Positions 11,251 to 23,201 of a DNA stretch of 64,000 nucleotides are shown here, one piece after another. A model generated the notes under the pieces. The model saw only the letters and a list, made by a program, of their open reading frames with translations, did not search any database and had not been told where the DNA came from. Within the stretch, counting starts at the first letter, position 1; every line of letters starts with the position of its first letter. Both the position numbers and the translations under genes were made by a program. Source of the stretch: Lottia gigantea (lineage: Eukaryota; Mollusca; Gastropoda; Lottiidae); assembly GCF_000327385.1 (NCBI RefSeq), contig NW_008708458.1:187282-251281 (forward strand). The letters are read 5' to 3'.

Positions 11251-11969
11251 CTTGATTTCGAATGGAATCTGTCAGGTTTTCATCGTCCTCTATCTCCTCA
11301 ATATCACTATCTGGTTTAGGTTCTGATTTTATGGATGTTACATCAAGTTGTTGATAGGGTTGACTAGCAGATTGGGAATTGTTGTTAGAATGTGGCAGAG
11401 TATCTTTTTTTGATGGAAGTGACGCTGAGCTAAGATTAAATTGATTGAAATCTTCATCTTTATCAGGTTCTATTTTAATTCTAGGAATATCATCTGAAGA
11501 CTGAGAGCTGTCCATTCTTGGCCTCTTAATAGGAGTATTTGGTGTATAAATATCAGCAAAATGTCCTGGTGGATTTCTTGATGACCCATTCTTGTATCTT
11601 TCCGTTCTTCTTGAGACAGCAAATAACTTTGGTTTCGAATTCTGGATGACATTTGCATCTAGATTATGTTCAGAAATGTTTTCTTTGGATTTCAGGTTTG
11701 AATTTTCAGCAGTATCACTGTTGTGGTTGACTTTGGCTGGTTCAGCATGGAAACTATTGCTTACAAATGTTGTGGAAGTTTCGTCACTTTTGCAAACTTT
11801 TTCATTTACGAAATAATTATATTTACTACCACTATCTACATTTAAATACAAATGTCCTATAATTTCTACATTTTCGTTGAACTGAATATCACTATGACAC
11901 AAAAGTTGTAAGTTTTTAACAATTGAATTAATGAACTTGCCAGCAGCCGTGTTATCCATTTTGTAAAAC
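11251..11969 (-). CDS. locus 2 common first coding exon (conserved N-terminal domain)
   Basis: The coding part is 11251-11959 (236 codons plus one base); the acceptor CTTTCATTTCAG at 11970 shows that a non-coding exon lies upstream. The start ATG (MDNTAAGKF) aligns with the starts of the three paralogues. Residues 1-78 form the conserved domain: FINSIVKNLQLLCHS, then VEIIGHLYLNVD, YNYFVNEKVCKSDETSTTFV and SNSFHAE. The rest is disordered, with a basic KRPRMD stretch and two SUMO-type motifs, IKIEP and IKSEP, the second followed by an acidic patch (DSDIEEIEDDE). I do not recognise the domain. A nuclear regulator is the likely role. Confidence 0.88.
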
Positions 11970-13988
11970 CTGAAATGAAAGGCAAGAAACTGATGTCAAT
12001 TTTGATGAAAACTCAGAGAAACCAAATAGATTATGAATGAGCAAATAAGTGTTTAAAAAATATTTATTATTGTAGAATAACAGTAAATTTTTAAAGGATA
12101 TTTAAAATTCTTTTCATACTCTACAGAAAAAATCACACAGGTTGAATTTATTATGTGAGCACTTTATTGATACTATCTACAGATAAATCTTTTTTTTTTA
12201 GAAGTAGTGTACATTTGCAAGATAATTCTAATTAGAAAAAGTTCTAAAAAGCTAAAGGGAAATGCATATTACATGAACTTATTCAGTATCGTAATTCGCA
12301 ATTCAAACAGTGTCAGTAATAATGAAGGACAGGCGTATCCCATGCATAAACATTGCTTGTCTTACGACTGTTACAAAGAAAGCACGAATCCATTATTATC
12401 ATCATGGATGCCAGTGCTGCCGATCAATGGCGGTGGATTTGGGCCGTGCCGCAACACAAAATCCAATTTTAACAACTATTTTCATTATGCAATGCGAATG
12501 TAACTTTGCAACACAATGTAATGAGCAATAAATAGACAATATCCATCGCGAAGAAATTTTTTTTTGCCTTAAAACATACCAAAATCATAAAAATCTATAT
12601 CAAATTCCGTGGGTTCTTTGTTAATTTATTTCGGTATCACTTCGCTGAATCAACCTTACTGGATGCTGACCCATGTAAATCGTAACCATCATATATACAG
12701 TACGTACCCAAGCTTCCCCTTTAAAAATTTGTCTTTCTACTAAGAATTGAATGAAGTTAAATGCTTTATTAGAGACAAATCTCGAGAGACTTCTTATGTT
12801 TTAGCATGAATGTTAACTATTTTACTTATAATCCAAATAAAATTGTCATCTTTTGCAATATAGTTTTGTTTTATTATGTTCCAAAGCCCTACAAAGATAT
12901 GCAGGAACTTGCCTTTATCGAACAGCCAAATTATGATTTACTAGCTGGGAGTTCTATTTTAAGTTTTTCAAAATACCAACAAAAGGTACTTCGGAAATGG
13001 CAGAACGCACAATAACAGTAGCTACCACATCGCCATTGCTCACAGTCAATGGAGGTTTGGATTCCATCTTAGGCTTGGGGCGTAGGTAGAGATAACAACA
13101 TAGAATTACAGGACAATATTATCATGTCAGGTTTCTCATCATGAAATGCACTTGCTACAAACTTGACCAGGCCTCTGTTATTTGAGACAAAAAAGGAAAA
13201 CCTTTTATACAAAATTTTTTATTACCAGAGAAGAACAGAGTCGAGACTGTTCTATACAAAATGTTTCAAAAATACAAAACAAAGTTGACATAAATTCTAT
13301 AGAAAAACAATAGATTCTGATGTCTGTGGAATTTCTATTAAATGTAACAAAACAGGTCTTAGCAATATTGGAAATTACTTAAGAAAATGAAATTTGTTGT
13401 AAAAGTCTAATGATTAATGTTCAAAAATGTTTCTAAATTTATGAAGAGAGCTTGTCAGCATATACATGTACATACATTTGGCTTAAATTTTAATTAACCA
13501 ATATGAAATCTTGTTAAACAAAGTGGATAGGCTTGAATTTTAGACCTTTCAATTTCTTTATTAATCATAAAAAAAATAATCATTCACATAATTGGAAATA
13601 TGAATCAGACAATAAAGCCAACAATCCTTTTTTTCAAAAATATCACAAGATTATTATGACCAAATAAGAAATCAACCCATTCAAAACAACAGATAGATCG
13701 TTTCAAAACATATATCTCTTCACAAAAGAGAAAACATTTAAATAACATAGTTACATACTTTATATCAAATAATTATAACATAAATAGATGAAGTTTGTGA
13801 CCAATTTTGAACACTTCCATAAAAGGCTTAAAATATCATCTCAGTATAAATCAATTAGCAAGCTATGAATGCTATGAAAATGTGTAAAATAAGTGTAGTG
13901 AAGAAAGTTAGATGATATCTTATCTCCCATTTATCCAGGAATTTATTCTTGTGAGTTCACTACCACAGTCCAGTCTAATCAAAATTAG
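11970..13988. other. spacer upstream of locus 2
   Basis: It should hold the promoter and a non-coding first exon of locus 2 (- strand). Short open frames at 12207-12531 and 12806-13015 show no domain and no clear splice signals. I could not place the first exon. Confidence 0.4.
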
Positions 13989-14229
13989 TTCAGTTAGAGT
14001 CTAAAGACAGCCTTCTTCTACATGCGTCTGTTTGATGACACCGCCAGCCAATCAAATTTTCTGCCCTCTCGAACATTAGATTTCGTGAAGCGAAAACAAG
14101 TGTGTTCTGAGAAGCATTAGACACTGAATGCACCTTTCGTTCAAGTCACACAATCCCAGCCATGGAGAGGGCAGGAATGTGATTGGCTGGCTGTTTCATC
14201 AAAAAGGCCATCTTTAGACCCTAACTGAA
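13989..14229. repeat. MITE with ~65-bp terminal inverted repeats
   Basis: The left end TTCAGTTAGAGTCTAAAGAC and the inverted right end TTCAGTTAGGGTCTAAAGAT continue to pair through AGCCAGCCAATC and GCCCTCTC, about 65 bp with modest mismatch. The total is 241 bp with no coding potential: a non-autonomous DNA transposon copy downstream of locus 3. Confidence 0.8.
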
Positions 14230-14535
14230 GTGGTTATATTAAAAATAAAAGCTAATAAAAAAAACAGAACGAGAGTTGGGTCTAATTTAATTTAGACTAG
14301 ACCATGGCCTGTGTTAATTTTAACAATTAGAAATTATGTTTCTTAATTTAATAAGAAAACCTTTGTACATTAACTTTGACCCATTTCTCTTGTTTCAATG
14401 AATCTTTTTTTATTGAAAACCTAGCATAATTCAATAAAAATGCAAGAAAAGAATATCTGCTAGTGTCAAGGGTTTGATAAATCATAATCCAACATCATTA
14501 GCAAAATATCTGATTAATAAATTGTAATCCAAATA

Positions 14536-14756
14536 TCAACCATCTGAGTCAATATTAGGATCTGTTATTTGTGCAAACTGATTATTTATACTATAAAATT
14601 TAGTTATATAATCATTTTTCTTTTTCAAAATCTTGTTAATGGCTGGTTGACTGACTCCGTAACGTAATGCTAGAGTTTTCTGAAATGGTTTTTCACTGGA
14701 TTCAGCTGCCTGGATGATTTCTATTTTGTTTAATAATGATAATTTGGTACCACTCA
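14536..14756 (-). CDS. locus 3 alternative terminal exon, HTH module 3
   Basis: A 221-nt exon after TTCCTTCTTTCAG, phase 1 (Val, SGTKLSLL). The HTH carries NKIEIIQAAESSEKPFQKTL and a recognition part ALRYGVSQPAINKILKKKND, ending with an acidic tail DPNIDSDG. It is highly similar to the neighbour at 14985 (AAESS-KP-Q--LA--YGVSQPAI), so they are a tandem duplicate pair. Confidence 0.87.
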
Positions 14757-14984
14757 CTGAAAGAAGGAAAATATAAGTTTTAAAGCAGTGACAGAGAAAA
14801 TTAATGAAATTTTTTCAAGTTGATTCTTCTGATCTGTGAACCCTTGATTATTTTTATAATTGTGGTTTACAAATATTATATACTGGTACAATGAATTTAC
14901 TATTCAAACAAGTTATTCAAGAAATGCCTAAAAATATGAGGCAATTAACTCAGTTTCACACCTTTTCAGCCTCTATTTTTCATG

Positions 14985-15220
14985 TCATAAGAAGTTATAC
15001 GCTGCTTTCATATCATTAGTATAAGACAAGGATTTGGTGACTGATATATTTTTCTCATATTCTGCTAAATAAATGCTTTTTCTTTTTAAGATATTTGAAA
15101 TAGCTGGTTGGCTGACACCATATTTATTAGCTAGTATAGTTTGACATGGTTTATCACTGGATTCGGCTGCTATTATAATATTCACTTTATCTTCTAATGT
15201 TAGTCGAGATGTAACAGGCA
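14985..15220 (-). CDS. locus 3 alternative terminal exon, HTH module 2
   Basis: A 236-nt exon after a TTTCTATTTTCAG acceptor, phase 1 (Val, PVTSRLTL). The HTH contains EDKVNIIIAAESSDKPCQTI and the recognition part ANKYGVSQPAISNILKRKSI, then LAEYEKN and a 22-residue tail ending AAYNFL. It matches the CENP-B_N/HTH_psq pattern closely. Confidence 0.88.
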
Positions 15221-15599
15221 CTGAAAATAGAAAGAAAGACTTTCAGTAACATTTTGATTTCAAATTTGAAAGAAGTTTTTAAAAATCAAAGTAAAAAATC
15301 GAAAATAAAAAATGAAACAGAAGTCTTTCTTCCCATAAACAATACCAATCAGTTCAAAACATGTTCAAATTAAAACGTTATAAAAAGGACAAAGGATAAA
15401 AAGGATCATAAAATAGGAAATCATATTTTTATATGATCTGAAATAAGACTTGCTTCAAGATTAATCTAAATTACAGATTTTTGTAAAAATGTGTAAATAA
15501 ATTGATACCATAAATACCATTATTTGTTACAATTGGGTAAAGATTTATTTGCAGCATTTTTTTGAGTTTTGGTTACTGTGGTAATGTAGTTTGTAGTAA
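15221..15599. other. intron of locus 3
   Basis: AT-rich intron sequence between the HTH exon ending at 15220 and the GGTCA-rich block. Nothing else is seen. Confidence 0.45.
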
Positions 15600-18480
15600 T
15601 TGAAACAATTACAACTAGAGCCACTCGTGGCACAGAGTGGGACTTTGCAAACGTAGCAAAATGCAAAAGACCCTGAAAAAATCAACCTTCCACGATAATT
15701 AAATCAAGCGCAAGAACAGTCTAAAGTTGAGAAATTTTCATTTTTTAGGAGATTCTAATACCGGAAATAGACGTCAGACCTCACAAATGAAATTATCAGC
15801 AGATAGCCAAGGTCAATGACCTTTGATCTTGTAAAGGAGAAGGTCTAAAAAGGTCAAGATCAAGAGATATACGCCATCAAAATTTCAAATTGCTAACGAC
15901 TATAAAACCGGAAGTTGACATAGGACGGCAAATATAAAAGTATAAATAGATAGCCAATGCCAATGACGTTTGATCCTACAAAGGTCAAGGTCAACAAAGG
16001 TCAAGGTCAAAAATTGAAAATTTTGAATTTCCAAAACCTGTTCCTTTTTTTGAACTATGAAGCGGAAACAACCGAAATTCTGAGACAAAGTGGCTCAAAA
16101 TATGAGGTAATTGTATGCGAGTTATGCCCCTGGCTAAAAATGTCAATAATGAGAAATTTAACACGGATGTGCCACGCCCACCTCAATTTTTTTTGCATAG
16201 GTTAATTGATATTTAAAATGTTAGTTATGTACCAAATGTCAAGCTCCCACATAATACAGGTCAAAAGATATAGGTCAACAAAAGTCAACAAAGGTCAAAA
16301 TCGAAAAATGAAAATATACAAATGTAAAAAACCCGTTCCTTTTTTGGATCTATATAGCTGAAACAAATGAGCTGTTGACACAAACTGGCCAAAAGGATGA
16401 GGTAATTGTGTGCAAAGGCCCTTTTTGAACAAACGCATCCTATGCGAGTTATGCCCCTGCCTCTAAATGTAAACAATTAGTAATTCAACCCGGATGTGCC
16501 ATGCCCGCATAAGTTTTTTGGTCATAGGTGAATTCATATTCAAAGTGTCTAGTTGTATTCCAAATATCAAGGTTCTACATCAAATAGATCATAAGATATA
16601 CATACACCAAGCTCAAAAAGACGGAAATATTGTAAAAAAAAAAAAACCTCAAATTTGAAAAAAATGACGAATTTCAATTTTGCTGTAAAAAAACAATTGT
16701 TATATATCAATGTAAGGTGCATGAGAAGCACATTAGGAAACCGAAGAAATTAATCCTCTAGGTTAATTATGTCACGTGCTACAGCAGTCCAAAGTTGCGA
16801 ATTTTTTTTTTTTTCGGACAGCTATAAAACCGGAAGTACATGTCGGAGGTCAAATGTCAAATTATCAAATGATAGCCAAGGTCAATGAACTTTGACCCTG
16901 TATAGGTCAAGGTCATCAAAGGTCAAGGTCACGAGATATCACTCATCAAACTTTCAAAATGCATACGACTACAAAACCGGAAGCTTACGTCCGACATCAA
17001 ATATGAAAGTATAAATAGATAACCAAGGTTAATGACCATTGACCCTACAAACGTTAAGGTCATCAAAGGCCAATGCCAAAAAATGAAAATATGGAAATTT
17101 TAAAACCCGTTCCTTTTTTTTAGCTATAAATCTGAAACAACTGTCCTTTAAACACAATATGGCCAAAGAGATGAGGTATTTGTGTGCAAAGTCCCTTATT
17201 CAACAAATGTAGACTATGCAAGTTATGCCCCTGCCCCAGATTTGAATATCTAGCAATTTAACCCGGATGTGCCACGCCCACCTGAACTTTTTTGTCATGA
17301 TTTAATTAATTTTCAAAATGTCTAGTAGTGTTATAAATTTCAAACTTCTACATCAAATAGGTCAAAAGATATACATACACTAAGCTCAAAGAGACAAAAA
17401 TATTGTAAAAAACACTCAAATATCAAAAAAGTACGAATTTCAATTTTGATTTTAAAAACTTTTGTGATATATCGTTAGAAAGAGTATGAAGAGCACATTA
17501 AGAATCCGAAGAAATTCACCCTCTAGGATAATTAGGTCACGTGCTAGAGCAGTCCAAAGTTGCGAATTTGGCTGTTTTGAGACATCCATAAAAACGAAGT
17601 AGATGTCGGAGGTCGAATATGAAAGTATCAGCTGATAGCCAAGGTCAATGACCTTTGACCCAATGAAGGTCAAGGTCATCAAAGGTCTAGGTCACGCGAT
17701 ATGAGCCTTCAAACTTTGAAAAAATTCAATCGGAAATAGCAAAAAAGCAAAAGCGAAATTCAAAAATCGGCTCCCACATTTTTTTTTTAATTTTTATTTT
17801 CTTTCATTTGACACCAAAATCATCAAAATCGGATAAGCCGTTATCTCTGAATAGATTCTGACGCATTTCAGAAAAATCAAAATGGCGACCAAAGTATTAC
17901 CTTCAGACCGGATTTTATATTCTTCGTTTTTTTGTCATAACTTTGGCTATCGATTCATATAAGTTTCGTCGCGCTAAATTAATTACACCGGAAGTAGTTC
18001 AACCGGAAGTGAGAATCGATTTCCCGTTTAAACTGGAAGTAAAGTAAAAAATTTGACTCTACAATTTTGTTCCCGTTCATGAATTGTCTTTGCTCAAATT
18101 TTTTTAGATTAATCAGACAAAAAGCTAAAAAGTTTGTTTTTTTTGTTAAAAAATTGCAAAATTCGGTCGAAAAAAGTGTGCGACAAATTTTCGAATTTCG
18201 AAGTTGTTTAAGTGCTATTATATCAGAAATTACACGTAGATTCCAGAAATAAAAACCCGAAGAAAATCAACCGGAAAATGCGACTTTTAGATCCGATTTT
18301 CTACTTTTTGCACATATTGGACTGTGGCATTTCCGGTTTTGCAAAAATGTTCCAATTTATATTTATGCAACACGTTGCCACTACAGAAGGTCTAGGAAAA
18401 TTGAATGGTTGCTGCAACTATTGCAGTCTAAGCACAGGAAGGTGTGTAAATTTCGAAAAAAAAAAAAAAAAAGAATAGAC
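15600..18480 (+). repeat. large diverged tandem repeat rich in AGGTCA, poly-A ended
   Basis: Several diverged units recur. Each contains GTCCAAAGTTGCGAATTT (or similar), CCGGAAGT, blocks such as AAAGGTCAAGGTCATCAAAG, AACCCGTTCCTTTTTT and CGGATGTGCCACGCCCACCT. Unit starts near 15719, 16789 and 17551 give uneven periods of about 1070 and 760 bp. The block ends in an A run at 18458-18474. It has no coherent coding capacity; open frames inside it are chance. Similar GGTCAAGGTCA-rich repeats occur, from memory, in other marine invertebrates. The A-rich end suggests retroposition but is not proof. Confidence 0.65.
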
Positions 18481-18775
18481 ATTTCGATAACAAACTGGGA
18501 CTTTGCTTATGAGACATATTTTGTGTTCATTACTATAGTCTATCTCTAGATAGATATCTGTGTTAATCCAGGTCTGAATCTATGCACAGGAAGTATATTT
18601 TCAGATCTTGATGTGCATAGCTCAATAACTTAGCTTAAATGAAACTGTCTGTGAAATTGACTGCTTAATTTTATGTTTTGAATCATCCTCAGATGTATAG
18701 ATCATATATTTGATTGCCTATACATAGCATATTGACTGTTGAAGGCAGTTTATTGTGAAATAATTCTTACCTAGA

Positions 18776-19065
18776 CTATAAATTATCAAAATCAAATTGT
18801 GTATCTAAAGAAAGTGTATTTGTATCTACAAATGTTAGAGGTGTATCATTATTTTCAGTTGTGATTCTGTTTTGAAAGGTACGGTATTCAGCTAAATACT
18901 GGTCTTTACGCTGTAGTATATAAGATATGGTGGGCTGTGAAACACCATATTGTGCTGCTAATGTTGATTGTTTGGGTTTATCAGGTGACATGGCTGCCAT
19001 TATTAAATTTATCTTATCATCTAACTTTAAATCTGTTCTTTGACCTTTCTGTCTTGGTGTCAAAA
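18776..19065 (-). CDS. locus 3 alternative terminal exon, HTH module 1
   Basis: A 290-nt exon after TTTACTCTACTTTCAG, phase 1 (Val, LTPRQKGQRTDLKL). The HTH contains DDKINLIMAAMSPDKPKQST and recognition part AAQYGVSQPTISYILQRKDQ, then LAEYRTFQNR. It has an unusually long 35-residue tail rich in Thr/Asn/Asp ending TQFDFDNL, which could be an acidic activation-type segment (inference). It is nearest to common exon 2. Confidence 0.88.
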
Positions 19066-19275
19066 CTGAAAGTAGAGTAAATATACTCTTTTTTAGAAAA
19101 GAATTTTCATGCCAAAGTGAATATGCAACTTAAATGAATTTAATTTTTTTGTTATCAGTTAATAAAACAGCCATGTAACCTACACATGATGTACAAAAAT
19201 GTTAAGTCTAATATATTTGCTAAAAGATGTTTAATGAACTGTGAGTGGTCAATTATATATATTATAATAATTATT

Positions 19276-19450
19276 AAAGGGATTGTTAAAAGGTTATCTA
19301 AATTTGTTATGTGTGATTTGCATCATTCTAATTTTTGATCAGACATCTGTGGTTCCTGCAATTTCCTAAAACTAGGTTGTACAAGCCTTTTTTGCGATTA
19401 GTATCACTGATAAACAGAAACATTTAGAAAACCTCTTTACAATCCCTCTT
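19276..19450. repeat. MITE-like element (AAAGGGATTGT family), copy 2
   Basis: Both ends are visible: AAAGGGATTGTTAAAAGGTT at the left, and the inverted form CTCTTTACAATCCCTCTT at the right. At 175 bp it is the best copy of the family also found at 2315 and 33787. Confidence 0.7.
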
Positions 19451-19765
19451 AAGCTTTATCTGAGCTCCAGTTCTTTTAGGCATGGAGTCTATATGTCAGC
19501 TTATATATATTTATTTAAATGAACAACAACAGTTTGATCAACGATTATCACTTACTCTAGGTTTTACAGGATTTGTTTATTTACATAGGGATTTCTATTA
19601 GAAATTAAAATCAGGTAGACCAACAAAACAAGTCTAACAAGTGTTTGAGGCCATTTCTAGAGCACTCCCTAATACAGATCTCATATAAAATGGCTTCGCA
19701 GATGAGCTCAGGCCCCATTAATGTTCTGGCAGAAACACTTTCTTAAATTTAAAATAAATACAAAC

Positions 19766-20002
19766 CATGAGGATTGGTAGGTAATGAAGACGCTGTAGAT
19801 ATGGATGGTGAGGCAAATTTAGAACCAGTTAATGTTGATATGGATGGTAAAACATTGGACTGCTGAGGAAGTCGTAAGCTGTCTGAGATATGTAACATTC
19901 CAACAGGATAGATTTCAGTATTTTCCATTATACTCGCTAAATCTGGACCAGGATCCCCTTCATGTATTCTCGGACTTTGTTGATGAAGACTAGAACTTGA
20001 GG
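19766..20002 (-). CDS. locus 3 common exon 2
   Basis: A 237-nt internal exon, phase 1 at both ends, between TATCCAATTCAG and CATG|GTTTGT. It encodes ASSSSLHQQSPRIHEGDPGP, then DLASIMENTEIYPVGMLHIS and a Ser/Pro/Thr-rich end (VLPSISTLTGSKFASPSIST, ending NPHG). Homologous to exon 2 of loci 2, 4 and 5 by position, phase and composition. Probably disordered; no domain is seen. Confidence 0.82.
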
Positions 20003-20345
20003 CTGAATTGGATAAAATACAATTTAATTTTTTCTATCGACTTAAGTCAATTTGTTAGAATTTGAATTCGAAAATAACTGGCTTGTAGCTTATGTTTTCA
20101 TTCAGCTGTCTGTTATAACTACTTAAAATATACCTTAATGCGATACAAATGACCTTGACATCCATGTTTCTACTTAACAATTGAAAAGAATAAAGTTTTT
20201 TTATAAAGCAAAAATAAAAAAATAAACGGTCAGATTAACTTCAGAAAAGTTGCTCCTTTAAAATCACCGGACCTTTCGAATTTGAACAAGTCAATATCTT
20301 GCGATATCTAAGAAAGAGATGAAATAGTACATGCATCATACTTAC

Positions 20346-21077
20346 CAGAACGTTGACGAAAAGCGGGAGTTTGATTATGACTTGAATGATATGGGGATTT
20401 ATTATTAGACGAGTATAAACATTGGGTAGAGGGAGAATCATGATTCCTAGCACCCGGCTCTTGTTTCACTAAACTCAAGTCTATAGCAGGTTTTTCACTT
20501 TTTATACCCATTGAGGAACTGACATGCTGTGGTGAAAACATAGTTTGATTATAATGCTGGTTCACATTAGAGTCTTTCTTTGTAAGTTTGGCACTAAAAT
20601 GAGCTTCATCTATGCTCATAGATCGTTTATGACGATTTTGATACTGAACACTAGTTTCAACAGTGGGTCTATGTGTATTGAAGTCCTTGTTCCCTGAGTT
20701 TAAGTGTCTATGTTCTGAATGACTATTGTGTCGTTCCTGATGTGTCTTTTTAGGACTTTCTGTCGGTGGTTGAGGTGGTTGTGGTTCACTCTGCTTTTTC
20801 TGTTTGGCATCTTCAGCATGAAAACTATTACTAACGAACATCGTTGAAGAATTGTCATTTTTACACACTTTTTCATTCACTATATAGTTTATTTTCTTAG
20901 AGCTGTCAATGTTGAGGTATAAATGTCCAATTACTTCAATATTCTGGTTAAAATCTACAGCACTATGACACAACACTTGTAGATTTTTAACTAAAGAGTT
21001 TATAAATGCTGATGCCGTTTTTTCATTCATTTTGAAGAATAATTTTACAATCACAACATGAAATCTTGGTATATATT
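20346..21077 (-). CDS. locus 3 common first coding exon (conserved N-terminal domain)
   Basis: Coding 20346-21030 (228 codons plus one base) from ATG at 21030 (MNEKTASAF). An in-frame ATG eight codons upstream exists, but the chosen start aligns with the paralogues. The acceptor at 21078 shows a non-coding exon upstream. The domain: FINSLVKNLQVLCHS, IEVIGHLYLNID, INYIVNEKVCKNDNSSTMFV and SNSFHAED. The tail is rich in Pro/Gln/His and Ser, and carries IKSEKPAIDLSLVKQEP: two SUMO-like sites flanking an xIDLS motif of the type bound by CtBP. The donor is TCTG|GTAAGTATG. Confidence 0.88.
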
Positions 21078-22555
21078 CTGAAATATAACCAAAATATATG
21101 AAATCTGAAAAATCACCCTTGAATAAATGGGTTTGGATAATCCAGGAAAGATCAATGCCAAGAGGTTTTGCCAGGGACCAGCTGGTAGAAAGGATCCTTA
21201 ACTATGAACCAAAGTAAAAACTAAAATATAGTTGTTTCTTTCTTTCTGTCCTTATAAACCTTATATAAACAAATATTTCTACTAAGGTCCCACCATAGGC
21301 ATAGGTTCAATCACAGGAACTTGTGAACATAGGATATCCTTTGATGAAGCATTTATAGGCTACATAATGCATTAGCATCTTGGTAACAACAATAACATTA
21401 GCATAGGTTATAGTTGAGCAAAGAGTTTTCTGCTCATCTGGATCTGATTCAAACCATAAACATAAGCAGCCCACTTAATTTTTAGGTAGAATATATGGTA
21501 ATAGATACTATACTATACAGAAAAACCTACATCGATTGTGTTGATAACTAATGCCTAAAGATAAAGTTGGCTGTCAGATAGGTTAGTCTTCATGTTATGA
21601 ATCACACCCGTGTGAACAGTAATTGATTTGCCATGATTTGTAGGCTATTCTTTCTCTATTAGTATTCCTCGACAAGACCTTGCTTGAAATCCTTTACAGA
21701 CTAGAGATATGACTATGGTACCATACTACAACCATTTGCCAGTTTAGCCTACCTGCCTGGGCACCTATAACTATTATTGGATTTGAGAAAAGGTAAATAA
21801 CAATCAGGATATATGTATGACTGCACACAGAGTTTGGTAATGCAAATAAATCTCCACTTGACTTACCAAAATCGTATTTAAATGCAAATCACTTGCAAAT
21901 TCCTCAACAGAGAAAATTAATTTTGTGTCAATAAAGGGACTAGTTATTTGTATCAATTACATAATATGTAAAACCTGAGCAAAGGTAACATTATTTGACA
22001 AAAATTTAGATTGGTTTCGATGAATCAATATTTTAACGAGTCATGCATATCTGAAGAGATGTGAAATTACTTCATTATTATTCTGATAAATGAAAGTAAT
22101 ATAATATTAAATGTATGCTCCCGGAATAATCACTCGGGCAATTTGGCTACATCCTACAATTAACTCATAATTATCTCCCTTACACCACACTGTTAAGACT
22201 ATCAAATACATTATTGGCAAACACTGTCATTAAGGCTAGACTATATTGACTTTAACATTTCCCAAATAATAGAAAAGTCACCTCCTCCAGCAAACCACAC
22301 TTCCAGCAAACCACACTAAAGCATTTAATGGGAGCAATGTTCTATCGATGTGTCCTTAGGCCTACCACTTGGTTCTAGGATTATATTTGACATGGTCCCG
22401 GGTCCACTAAATCAATCTTCTGTAATAACAGTCTTTTTGACTAAATGAATGGGGTGCAGTGCTTCAAATGTTATTGACAAACAGCCGACTGTGAAAGTTA
22501 CGCTAGCACTCTGCCACAGATTCAGCTTTACAGAAATGGCTGAGGATCTGAAAAG
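21078..22555. other. spacer between loci 3 and 4
   Basis: It should contain the promoter and first non-coding exon of locus 3. A GTAGAATATATGGTAATAGA stretch near 21487 matches the repeat at 5449-5633. No other coding exon is seen. Confidence 0.4.
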
Positions 22556-22815
22556 GGAAGTAAATGAAATGAAATGAATGGAGTTTTACGTCCTACTTTT
22601 CTGCACCTTGTGGGATAATGAAGACGGGCAGGGTGCCATGAGGGAAATTTTGCCAGGACAGCAGCATTAGCCTGCTCTTTCCTGCTCAATTTACAACTGT
22701 CGAGGGATCTTTAACGTGCACAGCCTGTACCACACGGGGCTCGGTTTATTGTCCCATCTGAACGACTAGACGCTTTTTCCATATCAGCCCCTCTTACCTG
22801 CATCACTGACAGGAG
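22556..22815 (-). mobile_element. SINE, inverted copy lacking the tRNA head
   Basis: The reverse complement of this segment matches the body of the SINE at 984-1300: GTCAGTGATGCAGGTAA, GCACGTTAAAGATCCCTC and CTGTCCTGGCAAAATTTCCC, with a CATTTCATTTCATTT tail. The RNA polymerase III promoter part is not recognisable, so it is a 5'-truncated copy. Confidence 0.75.
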
Positions 22816-22986
22816 GAAATCTCTGAAATGGGAAGTGAATAACTATTCGGCATGTAAGGAGACTTTAATCACAAAGTACATCAAAATTTGTTATACTGTT
22901 TAGAAATATGTAAATGAGATGAAATGGAGCTATATATCACTTATCAGTCTATAATAACTATCGGAGGATTTCCTCCCTGGCATCTA

Positions 22987-23201
22987 TCATTTTTGGAAAG
23001 CTTTCCTCCACATGTATATTGTGCTTGCTGGAATATGTAACATTTCTGAAACTTTTTGAATTCCTTCTTTCTTTGCCAGTTCCACAGCATGAATTTTGTC
23101 TTCTGTTGTGTAAGTTGATCTCTGGCGAATTGGTCCCAATAGAGCTAACAATTGTGGATTTGACATGTTACTTGGTGATTGTGGATTTTGAATCACTGTG
23201 G
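22987..23201 (-). CDS. locus 4 alternative terminal exon, psq/transposase-type HTH
   Basis: A 215-nt exon after TCTTATGTTTTCAG, phase 1 (Ala, TVIQNPQSPSNMSN). A linker precedes the HTH RSTYTTEDKIHAVELAKKEG, continuing IQKVSEMLHIPASTIYMWRK and AFQK-stop. The IPxSTIxxW signature separates it from the CENP-B-like modules. It is shared with the exons at 36563 (locus 5) and 41522 (locus 6), which hold the same distal position. Confidence 0.86.

Larger units (their letters stand above)
6922..11969 (-). other. locus 2: gene with alternative C2H2 terminal exons
   Basis: Transcription unit read on the - strand. Common exon 1 (coding 11251-11959), common exon 2 (10951-11130) and an adaptor exon (10551-10585) total 924 nt, exactly 308 codons. 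Four exons follow, each beginning in phase 0, carrying two or three C2H2 fingers and ending in a stop. Predicted proteins share the first 308 residues and differ in the zinc-finger end. The layout is like Drosophila lola, but the N-terminal domain is not BTB. Whether the four exons are mutually exclusive in transcripts is inferred from their phases and stops. Confidence 0.8.
14536..21077 (-). other. locus 3: gene with alternative HTH terminal exons
   Basis: Transcription unit on the - strand. Exon 1 (coding 20346-21030) and exon 2 (19766-20002) give 307 common codons plus one base. Three alternative HTH exons follow at 18776, 14985 and 14536, all entered in phase 1. The intron between the first two holds the 2.9-kb GGTCA-rich repeat block. 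Predicted isoforms are about 380-405 residues. Confidence 0.8.

Noticed and set aside
12207-12531. Two overlapping + strand frames
   Set aside because: No domain, no splice signals and low-complexity codon use; more likely spacer upstream of locus 2.
15900-17682. Open frames inside the GGTCA-rich repeat
   Set aside because: They follow the repeat words and differ between units; no conserved protein.
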